Shown piece after piece: positions 1-8,575 of a stretch of DNA of 11,518 bases. The DNA is from Acanthaster planci (Eukaryota; Echinodermata; Asteroidea; Valvatida; Acanthasteridae): the NCBI RefSeq assembly GCF_001949145.1, contig NW_019091412.1, forward strand, positions 1,347,623 to 1,359,140, read 5' to 3'. The notes under the pieces were generated by a model. It was not told the DNA's origin and made no database searches. It saw nothing but the letters and a program-made list of their open reading frames with translations. The position numbers were made by a program, and so were the translations under genes. Position 1 is the first letter of the stretch; every line of letters starts with the position of its first letter.

Positions 1-302
1 AAGATACATGTATGCTTTGCTTGTAATGCACATGCTTGTAAACGGACCCAGTATTATTGAGGACAGTTTCAGCATATCCTCCAAGTGCTGTTCTAACTAG
101 ATTTTATTAGTTAACACAGCACGAGTGTGAAAAAAAATTATCTTCAAACAAATCAACACACCGAAAAGATGTTACAGGGGCCTATGTGCACAAACGCGTC
201 ACCTTGGAATTTAAAGAACTGAAATTTTTTGCAGTTGTGCGTTTTGCTTTTAGCCTAAAAATAGAGCAATGCTTCAAGTTAAAACAGCGCATTACATGGG
301 TT
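1..302. other. Non-coding stretch, no gene seen
   Basis: This AT-rich stretch contains no open reading frame with coding character and no RNA gene that I recognise. It lies beyond the 3' end of the minus-strand BRF2 gene and ends where the inverted repeat begins. Confidence 0.5.
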
Positions 303-485
303 TTGACATAAACTGTGTAATACCTAACAACTGTTGACCACTGTGGTGTGATATGACATCTTGAACACTCCAGGGACGCATAGTGCCCCGAGGCAAAGGG
401 CGCTCTGCGTCCATTGGGTGTTCAAGACGTCATATCCCACACCACAGCGGTCAACAATTGTTAAATACCACACTGTTTGTTGCAA
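303..485. repeat. Near-palindromic inverted repeat (MITE/foldback-like)
   Basis: The left arm (about 303-388) is the imperfect reverse complement of the right arm (about 397-485). Matching blocks include gttgaccactgtggtgtg (333-350) against cacaccacagcggtcaac (438-455), catcttgaacact against gggtgttcaagacg, and ggacgca against tgcgtcc next to the loop. Pairing continues into agtgcccc/agggcgct, leaving a loop of only about 7 bases. A non-coding palindrome of about 183 bp suits a foldback or MITE-type element. I could not define a target-site duplication, and I do not know its family. Confidence 0.7.
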
Positions 486-719
486 TGGATCAACCAATCA
501 AGTTTGCCTGAAGATAATATTAGTATCACTAGATGCGTGAATTTTCTTTCATCAGTTCACCCCCCTCAACAATTGATATGAACAAACTGACTTCCAAGAA
601 TCATTCACTAGAATATTTTAATAACATTTTAGATTTTGAAAGTCACAATGTGGGATGTGAATGGAAATAATTCACTGCACTCTCATACATCAGTGCACTG
701 TACATGTATCCATTACCAT
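486..719. other. Non-coding DNA and probable BRF2 3' UTR
   Basis: This stretch lies between the palindrome and the BRF2 stop codon and probably contains the short BRF2 3' untranslated region. On the minus strand AATAAA (724-719) overlaps the stop codon and ATTAAA (622-617) lies about 100 bases downstream. The second is the better placed poly(A) signal, because the first leaves almost no 3' UTR. Which one is used cannot be told from sequence. Confidence 0.4.
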
Positions 720-2039
720 TTATTCAGTGGATGACTCTTGTGCCCATAATGCCTGCTGTAATGATTGGAGCTTGGCTACCTCCAACTCTGAGCGCACATA
801 CAAATGCATCTCAGATTCTGGTATGTCCCTCTCTGACAGTTCTTCATCTAAGTTTATCATTCCCTGGTCCAAGGATTTGTCCACTGATAATGCCACAGGC
901 TGTTCTTTGCTGTGCTTGCCCATATTTTCTTCACTATCTTCGGGAGGTAGTTTTCTCTTTCTGACTTGAGTCAAAAATGGGGGTAGCATACATGTAGGTG
1001 AGGAGAACGCTTTTGTTCTGGTATTAGATGGATCTGCTAATCCATCTTTCACAGTTTCTTCTGTCCTTGTTGACTCAGCAACATCGCTAGAGTCCTCCTC
1101 CTGAGGCAACTCTACACGGGATATGAGATACTTCTTGTTTTTCAGGACATCATCCAGGTACTGTGTTGCCATCTCTGGAGTTATCTTCTTGGATTTCAGC
1201 CAAGGAATTTTCTTAACAAGTGTTATGAGGATACTTCGTATCTCTCTTGCACGTTGAGCAGTCTGGCAAGGTGGCTTGAGAGGTAATTGCTGGCAAAATG
1301 TAGCCATCTGCTTTCCTTTCCCTCTTCCTTCTTCAGATGACTTCCACACAAGGAATGCAGCTGCGATGATGACAGCATCATGAGACCTACCACATGTGAT
1401 CCACGCATCTTTAGCAAGGCTGACCACCTTGACAGACTTTTCAACAAATGTCTGATCATCAAAGCCATACCTCTTCAACACACTCTCAATGAGATCCTCA
1501 ATGTCTGCATTAGGAGTCTGAATATTGAACTCACTTGTGAGTAATTTCTTCATCGCAAATAAATCGCTCACCGAGCACTGCACCACTGTACTAACATCCG
1601 AAAGAACAACAGGCCAGTCATTCTGTCTACAGACTGTAAACACAGCAGCACCACAGAGAGCTTGTTTCTTGAGTCTCTGCTTGCACTTAAGAATTCCTTT
1701 GCATGCTTGACTGAAGATGTCAACCACTCCTTTCTCCATTTCTGCGCTGAGCCCCATCATGCTGCAAACTTCTTTCAAGTAACTCATCCAGGGTTTGAGA
1801 TTTCTGCTAGGAGCACTAGGATCTCCCTGTCTGATATTTCTCCATCTGCCAAGGTTGCTACCGTGTAGTGATCCTGCTTGATTACAGCTTGTAACATTGT
1901 TCCAGTAATCCTTCTCCTGCTCAAAGCAGGTTGTTGAATTAATCACCTCACCACAGTCAGAGCAAACTCGATGGATTTGCCCACCGTGGTCATCATCAAT
2001 GATAGAAGATGAACCACACTGTCGGCATATATTATCCAT
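720..2039 (-). CDS. BRF2: BRF2 / TFIIIB 50 kDa subunit (TFIIB-related factor 2)
   Basis: This is a complete 439-residue TFIIB-family protein. BRF2 acts in the nucleus: with TBP and BDP1 it recruits RNA polymerase III to gene-external (type 3) promoters such as those of U6 and 7SK. An N-terminal zinc ribbon is visible (C5-x2-C8 and C26-x2-C29), then two cyclin folds (about 84-172 and 178-280). The first carries CRQNDWP (137-143), which matches CRQHNWP as I recall it from human BRF2; the second carries AWITCGRSH (212-220). A polar linker, a basic MLPPFLTQVRKRK segment (351-363) equivalent to the BRF2 'molecular pin', and an acidic tail (IPESEMHLYVRSELEV, 406-421) follow. The tail and pin separate BRF2 from BRF1 and TFIIB. 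Length is close to human BRF2 (419 aa). The ATG is in a strong context (A at -3, G at +4). The coding region has no intron. The residue aligned with the human redox-sensing Cys361 appears to be F355. Confidence 0.9.
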   Translation of the reverse strand: MDNICRQCGSSSIIDDDHGGQIHRVCSDCGEVINSTTCFEQEKDYWNNVTSCNQAGSLHGSNLGRWRNIRQGDPSAPSRNLKPWMSYLKEVCSMMGLSAEMEKGVVDIFSQACKGILKCKQRLKKQALCGAAVFTVCRQNDWPVVLSDVSTVVQCSVSDLFAMKKLLTSEFNIQTPNADIEDLIESVLKRYGFDDQTFVEKSVKVVSLAKDAWITCGRSHDAVIIAAAFLVWKSSEEGRGKGKQMATFCQQLPLKPPCQTAQRAREIRSILITLVKKIPWLKSKKITPEMATQYLDDVLKNKKYLISRVELPQEEDSSDVAESTRTEETVKDGLADPSNTRTKAFSSPTCMLPPFLTQVRKRKLPPEDSEENMGKHSKEQPVALSVDKSLDQGMINLDEELSERDIPESEMHLYVRSELEVAKLQSLQQALWAQESSTE

Positions 2040-2045
2040 GTTGAC

Positions 2046-2749
2046 CTTGACAAAAAAAAGAAAGCATGGATTTGCTCATTGTATTCCAGTGAAACTGCCA
2101 GTTTATTTTGTTGTTTGGCATGCTTGGAATTGATTTTTCCAAATATTTCTGTGTTTTTGCCAAAAAACACTCACAAAACAGTCTTGAACTACATGAATCT
2201 AATGTGCCCACTTTAGGATTCATTGTAGGCCTACATAAGAATTAAAGACTCTAATGTGTTCATGGAGTAAATACCGAGGGATGGGCACCCGTACGTACAT
2301 GTACCGTATACATGTATATACGTACCCAGTATATCCCCCCTCCCACTTTTTAAGGGGGTGGGATGGGCTATTGAATCACACCCCACAATTTTGTGGTGGG
2401 CAAACAAAGCAGATTGTGAAGAATTTCCAGACTTCCCAAGAACTAAAATGCATTCAATATCCCTCAAAAAAGGAATAATAATATAAAGTCATAAATATGC
2501 AATTCTGATGTAAGATTCTACATGAACGTAATACATTATTGCAGGTGTACATCATGGACATCGACCTCTGTATTAATAAGGTGTAGGCCTATATGGCCCC
2601 CGGTTTTCACATTTTTATTGCCGGGAAGTCATCCCCCCCTTTCCCCACGTACGTCCACGGCCACCCCCTTCAAATTTCCGACACCAACATGATCACGTAC
2701 ATGTACGCAAACATGACAAATTGACGCCACTGATTATAGGTAAACTTAC
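2046..2749 (-). other. Candidate 5' UTR intron of BRF2
   Basis: On the minus strand a consensus splice donor, AAG|GTAAGTTT, occurs with the intron starting at 2749. A pyrimidine-rich run followed by CAAG|GTCAAC ends at 2046, six bases before the BRF2 ATG. Together they would give an intron of about 700 bases wholly in the 5' UTR, with a non-coding first exon somewhere in 2750-2950. The donor is strong. The acceptor is only moderate because it ends in AAG. RNA reads spanning 2045/2750 would prove it. Confidence 0.4.
2291..2325. repeat. tacatgta/tacgta-rich alternating palindromic tract
   Basis: The tract is built of overlapping self-complementary tetramers and hexamers (gtac, catg, gtatac, tacgta) in mostly alternating purine-pyrimidine order, and it could extrude as a small cruciform. 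A short hairpin, ccacaa-tt-tt-ttgtgg-like, follows at about 2383-2396. Such tracts are common in marine invertebrate intergenic DNA; I infer no function. Confidence 0.45.
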
Positions 2750-2960
2750 CTTCGGAAAGAAAACGGAAATTTCCTGTTCAAATAGGAAACTATCCGCATG
2801 ATGAGCTCAAACTGTTAAAGTCACCATTTCATTGCTGGGAGAAGCGATTCAACACGTTCTAGCTTCTACCGATGTAGCGCTAGCGATGCAGCTGTTTTGT
2901 TTTTTGCCGAAATTGCAACCGAATCAACTCTTGGTGGCGGTCGAATTTCGTGTAAAAATC
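2750..2960 (-). promoter_or_regulatory. Probable BRF2 promoter and first-exon region
   Basis: This stretch lies just upstream of the candidate splice donor on the minus strand and is richer in CpG (for example gcgctagcgatg near 2877-2888, and ggtggcggtcgaatttcg near 2933-2950) than the surrounding AT-rich DNA, as expected at a housekeeping promoter. No TATA box or initiator could be assigned. The receptor duplication unit begins inside it, near 2900. Confidence 0.3.
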
Positions 2961-3895
2961 AAAGATCCGCATTGCTTACGGTAGCTCTGAGATGCCCCAT
3001 CCCTTGATAATAAAATTTATGAACGAGATCCTTAAAATTTCGGGACTGAGCTTATGAACAACATTCGGTAGCTGTAATACATAATATTCGTCTTTCCTCC
3101 ATGAAATATTCAAATATTTGCAGGTGTGGTGGGAGAAAGTACATTTTAAAAACCATGGCAAGATTTATTTATTTTTTTTTAACAGAAGCATCAAAAGGGA
3201 TCGCTTTCTCCCAACAATCTTCCAGATACCTCCGTAATTAAGCACTCAAGTAATTTTGTTTTCGTTTCTATTTGAAGGTTTTTAAAAATCATCACTTGTT
3301 GAGGCAAGGACTGGTTAGGACTTTTTTCATTTTTTTTAAAATTTAGTTTTGATGTCTGGCTTAATATGCTAAATTCCAATAGAACAACCACGTCATTGCA
3401 CCCAGAAAATCTATTTCACTCCGTCTGAAAACTGCCTCAGACAGTGGGAAGTTCAGCACATTAATTCCTAGCCGTTATGTCCTCGGTAGAAGTGATACCT
3501 TTTAGGGAACTGGCAAGCGTTCATTGTAAATCTGATGGAAATGTATGATATGGAACGTAAATGCAAACACATAAGGCTTCATGTTTTCCCATTTCCTTTT
3601 TCGTATGCGACACTCCGATACTGTAAGGACTCTATACCCATTACCCAACTTCCAAGATCGTATTAATTATAAGTTGTATTTTACCTTGTTTTCTCTTTTA
3701 ATCCTTCTTCGATGAACTGTTTTTTTTAATGTTCATTGTTTGAAATTTTGTAGTTTTTAATCTATTTTTCCTGTGCAATTAGTACAAGATAGAAGACTCG
3801 TCAGTTTAGTAACAAAATTCATTTGGATTCCTTTTTTTGTCATAACTCTTTATGCGGCTAGAAGTCTTCATTGCATACGTCATAGTGCGGGAAAA

Positions 3896-3927
3896 ATTAC
3901 ATACAATGCATATAATATAGAGGATTG
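3896..3927. promoter_or_regulatory. Conserved non-coding block upstream of receptor A
   Basis: About 32 bases, including attacatacaatgca and ataatatagaggattg, are almost unchanged from 6805-6836 in the other duplication unit, while the surrounding sequence has many substitutions and gaps. The block lies about 600 bases upstream of the receptor A start codon. A regulatory role is inference from local conservation only. Confidence 0.35.
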
Positions 3928-4076
3928 CGTAGTGACTAAAAGTTGATAAGAGGAGGATATCAGTTTTCTTAGGCTGCATATACATAGGCCCATGGTTCAG
4001 GTTTTGAGGGCATGTTAAGTGATATTTCGATAAGCTTGGTTTTAGTATAGTAAGTCCACTTGATACCTGCCACTCA

Positions 4077-4104
4077 GCACCAGCTACTTCCTGCTTTCAA
4101 AATA
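4077..4104. promoter_or_regulatory. Second conserved non-coding block upstream of receptor A
   Basis: The block reads gcaccagctacttcctgctt and a short A-rich continuation, and matches 6927-6954 with about one internal difference. It contains an Ets-type TTCC core (4088-4091). It lies about 400 bases upstream of the receptor A start. It could be promoter or first-exon sequence, since a GTAAGT donor-like site occurs just before it at 4050. Confidence 0.35.
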
Positions 4105-4460
4105 GCATGTCGTCCTGGGGTATCACACATGTATTATTGTATTGTGATAAGGAATTCATGTGGGCGCACTTCGGTTAGCTTCCTTGTCACAAGCATTGAT
4201 CCACTACTACCAGGGGTCGACAAGTTTACCCATGTCCATTATATGCCAAGAGCAAATGTGCATAGTTGGATTTTATTGTTATACGTATTTCCTTGCTCAG
4301 TCTATGCTGACGGACTACAGAATTATGCACAAAACCACACACATTTCGAGTCAAACATGCGCAGCTGACTTAGTCGATTGCGCATAATGTGTCAAACTGC
4401 TGAAGACGTCGAGAAATTGAAATCATAATAACAGCCTCTAGTAAAAAAGGAACTCGCTCG

Positions 4461-4477
4461 CGCTGATTTTTTTACAG
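4461..4477 (+). other. Candidate splice acceptor in the receptor A 5' UTR
   Basis: The sequence cgctgatttttttacag is a textbook 3' splice site: a branch-point-like CTGAT, a T-run and CAG. It ends 29 bases before the receptor A start codon. Receptor A therefore probably has an intron in its 5' UTR and a single coding exon. The donor is uncertain; GTAAGT at 4050 is one candidate. The equivalent place in pseudogene B (near 7408) has lost the AG. Confidence 0.5.
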
Positions 4478-4506
4478 TTGTATCTGAAGGTGACTGAAAT
4501 TCAACC

Positions 4507-5679
4507 ATGGCTTATAATTTTGATGAAGAAAATTTTACCACGGTCCCTGCAAGCGAAACACTGAATTTTGAGGATGGAAATATCACTATAGATGTTACCA
4601 CTAGCGAAACGTTGGAAGAACTTCACCCATACGGTGTGCTGGTTTTTGTAGCTTGCGTATGGATCATCGTAGCTGTGCTGGGCATAATAGGCAACAGTAT
4701 GGTTATTCTTGCTGCTGTTCTAAGCAAGCATGTCCGATCCACTACCAACGTTCTGGTGGTCAATCTCAGCGTGGCTGATCTATGGACCTGTTTGTCCCTA
4801 CCATGGAGTAGCGTGGCAATGCTGGTTAATGGCCCTTGGCCCCTGGCCTCTGAGTTCCCCTGTCAAGTAGCGGCGTTCATGTGGCACACCGGTCTTGGTG
4901 CTAGCCTGTACAGTTTGGCCTTAATAGCAGTGAACCGTCTGGTGCGGATAACCCGTCCCTTGGCTACCTATAACATGATCTTCTCTCCCCGCAAGATGGT
5001 CTTTATCGTGGCCATATCCTGGCTTATTCCCATCTTCGTCATTGTCTTTCCGCTCACAATCGGTGTGGGTGCTTTGGGTCATGATCTCTTGCACGACACG
5101 TGTACAGACGATGAATTGCATCCCCGTGCTGGTGATTACAACCTTGCTCAGACCATCGGATTCTACCCTATCCCGATGACAACTGTCGTCATCAGCTATG
5201 CGGTCATCTATGTCCATGTCAGACAGCATTTCGGAAAGCGACTCTCTACTGAGAAGAACCATGACAGAGTGACCTTCGGCGTAGACACCACTGAGCCCAG
5301 CGGGACAAGCATTACATCTTCTGCAGACGTTATCGAGGAACACGAAGAAGGGAATGAAAAAACACGCCACTTTTGCCAAATCAGTCGCCAGCAGCTTCAG
5401 ATCACCAAGAATCTGTTCTTCGTCTTCTGTGCATTCACTCTTTGTATCTCGCCATACTTCATCTCACTTTTCATTCCAACCAGTGAGAAGTTTGCCCTAT
5501 TCGGAGCCACCATCTTAATCTTCAACAGTGTCGTCAACCCGATCATCTACGCAGCCAAACACCCTCAGTTCAAGAAGGTACTGCGACCGATGTTACGATG
5601 CAAGTTGGATAAAATACCAGAGCCATCTAAGACGCTGCGAGCGATTCAATCTGTGCGTCATAGGGAGGACAAAATGTGA
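4507..5679 (+). CDS. Class A GPCR, receptor A (orphan; possibly melatonin/Moody/GPR84-like)
   Basis: This is an intact 390-residue seven-transmembrane receptor in one exon. The N-terminus is acidic with glycosylation sequons at N9 and N25. Class A landmarks are N63 (1.50), LSVAD91 (2.50), C119 (3.25) paired with loop C199, W172 (4.50), P223 and Y231 in TM5, P316 in TM6 and NPIIY (344-348) in TM7, followed by a helix-8 motif HPQFKK and C365, a possible palmitoylation site. The DRY motif is N143-R144-L145. The toggle tryptophan of CWxP is isoleucine (C313-I-S-P316). The third intracellular loop (about 239-297) is long and acidic. The family resembles melatonin, Moody/Tre1 and GPR84-type receptors of invertebrates, but the ligand and exact subfamily are unknown. 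The ATG has a strong context (caaccATGg). Its paralogue C is nearly identical over the membrane core. No canonical AATAAA lies in the 200 bases after the stop. Confidence 0.92.
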   Translation: MAYNFDEENFTTVPASETLNFEDGNITIDVTTSETLEELHPYGVLVFVACVWIIVAVLGIIGNSMVILAAVLSKHVRSTTNVLVVNLSVADLWTCLSLPWSSVAMLVNGPWPLASEFPCQVAAFMWHTGLGASLYSLALIAVNRLVRITRPLATYNMIFSPRKMVFIVAISWLIPIFVIVFPLTIGVGALGHDLLHDTCTDDELHPRAGDYNLAQTIGFYPIPMTTVVISYAVIYVHVRQHFGKRLSTEKNHDRVTFGVDTTEPSGTSITSSADVIEEHEEGNEKTRHFCQISRQQLQITKNLFFVFCAFTLCISPYFISLFIPTSEKFALFGATILIFNSVVNPIIYAAKHPQFKKVLRPMLRCKLDKIPEPSKTLRAIQSVRHREDKM

Positions 5680-5907
5680 ATTGATGCGATTTTGTGATGG
5701 CACTTAAAATCGGAATGACAATAAGCGCCGTGTACTTGTGCAGGGCTATGAACTGTTCATAAATTACTTCAGACACATTATTAGATTTCTAGTTGTAAAC
5801 CAGTAGTTTATTGTATCTTACTTCTGTATATATACAATGATTTGATTGAATATTGAAATATTAATGTAGTTCTTTACTTCTAGCACAATTTTCTATCAAA
5901 GCATATA
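5680..5907. other. 3' flank of receptor A
   Basis: This AT-rich stretch has no coding character. The first ~50 bases (atggcactt.aaatcg near 5697-5712) still align with the sequence after pseudogene B (8544-8560), which marks the right edge of the duplication. No AATAAA or ATTAAA hexamer is present, so the 3' end of the receptor A transcript is not predictable here. Confidence 0.5.
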
Positions 5908-6804
5908 TTATAACCGAAACAGCGGTAACTCCATCCTAGTGGTGTTTGAGAGTCATAAAATTTGCATTGCTTAAGGTAGCTCTGAAATGCTCCATGGATT
6001 CTCCATAGTTTAGTTTTGTTAACAAGATCTTTAAGATTTTTGGGGGGCTGAGTGTTTGTCATACATTCGGTAGCCGAAGTAACTTGTCTTTGTGTTTTTT
6101 CGATAATACACATTTTACCTAGTGTGGGAGAAACTGCGTTTTAACAGCTATTGCAATATTTAGTTTTAGTTTCATAAGTATGAAGAGAGCAATTTCATTC
6201 ATTTACTGAGTAGCGTGGAGTTTCATTACTTGTCATCATCTGCTACAGGCAGGATTCGTATTATTATTTTCATTCCTTTCTCATGCCTGACGTTTAAATT
6301 TCGTATGGAAAAAACACGTTACAGCATGGGCAAAAATCTATTTAAGTCTTTGAAACTAAGTGACACTGAGGTGATACCCATTTGCGCACAGACTGGTCTT
6401 AAACACTGACGGAAATGTATACCGATTGTAAACAGAAAAATTTAAGGCTTTACATATCCCCCTTTCATTTTGGCCAACAACATAAGGATTCATCCATTCA
6501 AATAATTACATGTATGTACACCAATTCAAAATCATTCGCGTTCTTGTATTCGTTTTTCTATTTCTCTTCTTTTACAATAAAATAATTTCAAATGTTTCTC
6601 ATTATGAATGCTAACTGTTTGAAATCGTGTCGATTCTAGATTTTATTTTTCCTCTGTCATTATAACAAGACTTAATCCTCATTAAGTTAGTAACAAAACT
6701 CATTTCGATTGAAATTTCGGTTTCCTCTTTGTTGACATAGCTCTTTAAAATGAGACTATTAATTTTAAGCCTTAACTGCATATGTCACAGTGCAACAAAT
6801 AATT

Positions 6805-6836
6805 ATTACATACAATGCAGATAATATAGAGGATTG
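6805..6836. promoter_or_regulatory. Conserved block, unit 2 partner of 3896-3927
   Basis: This is the near-identical partner of the block upstream of receptor A, kept about 600 bases upstream of a gene that is now dead. Its persistence could mean recent decay of gene B, a role for another gene, or chance. Confidence 0.3.
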
Positions 6837-6926
6837 TTTAGTAAAGGACTCGAAAGGAGAAAATCGGTTTTAGATGATTAACTGTTTGGTTCTAGTTTTG
6901 AGAGCAAGCCATACCACCTGCCAACG

Positions 6927-6954
6927 GCACCAGCTGCTTCCTGCTTTCAAAAAA
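6927..6954. promoter_or_regulatory. Conserved block, unit 2 partner of 4077-4104
   Basis: It reads gcaccagctgcttcctgctt plus an A-run and differs from its unit 1 partner by about one base within the core. Confidence 0.3.
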
Positions 6955-7434
6955 TGATAGCATTCTGACCTAGTCTATTGTTCTAGCGGATCGAAATTCA
7001 TATGGGAACTCCGCTTTGAGAGATGGAAGAATGGTTAACATTGATCGTTAGTTTCCTTGTCAAACGCGCCAGTACTAAAGGATATTAATTATATCTACCA
7101 AAAGCTCCGGGGAGGGGGAGATCAAATTAATATGGATCCCTGTCCGTTATCCAAATTGCAAATGTGATGGTTGTCTGTTACGGGACTCAGTTCCCCGTTT
7201 TGTCCGAACTGACCCAGAGTGCAGTGCATGGGTGCCAAGATCAGGTAAAAGGCACATCATTCTGAGTCAAGCAGTGACTTCCGTGCTTCTATTTATATTG
7301 GCAATGAACTTCCCGCAAGCGGTCTGTAGACAGCACATACAAATTGCCGACGAACATTGAAATATTGACCTATAACAAAACCTTTGTCGATGCCAATTTC
7401 TAAAATCGTATCTCAAGGTTATTCAAATTAGACG

Positions 7435-8529
7435 ATTGTTTGTACTTTTGATGATGAAAATACAACCATGGACATCACCACAAGGGAAATACCGGCTAAC
7501 TTCACTCGTACGGTGTTTTGTGGCCTGCATTTGGATCACTGTCTATGCTGGGCGGTACAGTCAACGTTATGGTCATTCTTCCTGCAATCCCAAGCAACCA
7601 TGTCCGATCCACTCCCAACGTTCTGGTGGCCAATCTGAGCGTGGCTGATCTGTGGCCCTTTTGTCCATACCTTGGAGTATAGCGTGGCAATGCTGGCCAT
7701 CCGCAACGGCCCTTGGCCTCTGGCTACCGAGTTCTCTTGTCAGGTGGTGGCGTTCACGTGGCACACTGGTCTTGGTGCTTGCCTGTACAACCGGCCTTAA
7801 TAGCACTGAACCATCTGGTGCGGTAACCCGCCCCTTGGCTACCCATAACATGAGCTTCCACGGTCCCCGCAAGATGGTCTTTATCGTGGCCATATCCTGG
7901 CTTATTCCCATCTTTCGTCATTGTATTTCTCCTCACAATCAGTGAGGATGCTTTGGGTCATGATCGTTTGCACGACTCCTGAACAGACGATAAATTGCAT
8001 CCCTGTGCCAATAATGACAATCTTGCTCAAACTATATCGGATTCTATCTTCTCAATTACGACCACTAGTCGTCATCAACTATGTGGTCATGTATTATGTC
8101 TATGTCTAGCAGCATTTCAGAAACATGTCTTTAAAGAACGGGAAAATATCACATGGAAACACCATGCCCTACGGAGCTAGCCTGACATTTCTTTCAAATG
8201 TTTCGGTAGAGAATATCGAGGAACACGTGTATGAAAGAATACGGCAAAACAGTCGTCAGTAGCTTCAGATCACTAAGAATCTTCGTCTTCTATGTATTCA
8301 CTCTTTGTATATCGCCATACTTAGTAACTTTTCACCCCAACCAGTGAGAATTTTGCCCTGTTCGGCGCTACCAGTGTTATTAACCCGATCATCCACGCTG
8401 CCAAACACCCTCAGTTCAAGAAGGTACTCCGGTCGATGCTGCCAGGCTACAAGTGGGATAAAATACCAGAGCCATCGAAGACGCTGCAAGCGATTCAACC
8501 TCTGAGTCATAGAAAGGACAAAATGCGAA
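7435..8529 (+). pseudogene. Class A GPCR pseudogene, copy B
   Basis: This full-length relative of receptors A and C is clearly broken. The start codon position reads ATT (7435-7437) and the stop reads CGA (8527-8529). Relative to the intact copies there are small deletions near 7495, 7515, 7655, 7791 and 7823, a 2-base insertion near 7680, about 6 extra bases near 7697, a ~5-base deletion near 8282 and an in-frame 15-base deletion at 8372/8373 that removes five TM7 residues. The second-loop cysteine codon is TGA (7980-7982), and a glutamine codon just before TM6 is TAG (8260-8262). The order of all seven TM segments is still readable. The N-terminus and third loop resemble copy C more, while the 5' flank pairs with copy A. 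Short open fragments within it are not genes. Confidence 0.93.
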
Positions 8530-8575
8530 CTCGTGGGGTATGCATGGCACTTCAAATCGCAGTACACCACTGGTG

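Larger units (their letters stand above)
2900..5730 (+). repeat. Tandem segmental duplication, unit 1 (contains receptor A)
   Basis: Non-coding DNA here aligns in order with unit 2 (5908-8575). Matched anchors are gcattgctta.ggtagctctga (2969 with 5966), acattcggtagc (3060 with 6063), gatggaaatgta (3533 with about 6409), a ~32-base block at 3896-3927 with 6805-6836, and caccagct.cttcctgctt (4079 with 6929). The offset stays at 2.8-3.0 kb. Homology runs through the receptor coding region and about 50 bases past its stop. Flank identity is moderate with many indels, so the duplication is old. Confidence 0.75.
5908..8575 (+). repeat. Tandem segmental duplication, unit 2 (contains pseudogene B)
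   Basis: This is the second copy of the unit at 2900-5730. Homology begins near 'ccgaaa' (5913, matching 2907) and continues through about 1.5 kb of non-coding DNA, the 5' UTR (gtatct.aaggt at 7408-7419 matching 4480-4491), the pseudogene and about 45 bases of 3' flank. It is slightly shorter than unit 1. The non-coding part 5908-7434 holds no gene. Confidence 0.75.

Noticed and set aside
661-969. Plus-strand frames overlapping the BRF2 3' end
   Set aside because: They lie antisense to the BRF2 coding region, are low in coding character, and have no family resemblance.
2340-2365. Possible hairpin between the C-rich and G-rich runs
   Set aside because: The runs are complementary in composition but not in order, so no stable stem longer than a few bases forms.
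2040-2960. Possible Pol III gene or PSE-type promoter beside BRF2
   Set aside because: I looked for tRNA, U6 or 7SK-like sequence and found none; the T-runs are not attached to a folded RNA.
4921-5379. 152-codon open frame on the minus strand inside receptor A, with a partner at 10054-10356 inside receptor C
   Set aside because: It is a mirror of the GPCR coding frame. Its presence in both copies follows from the near-identity of the DNA, and the product has no recognisable domain.
7652-7945. 97-codon plus-strand frame with receptor-like residues
   Set aside because: It is a frame fragment of pseudogene B between frameshifts, not a separate gene.
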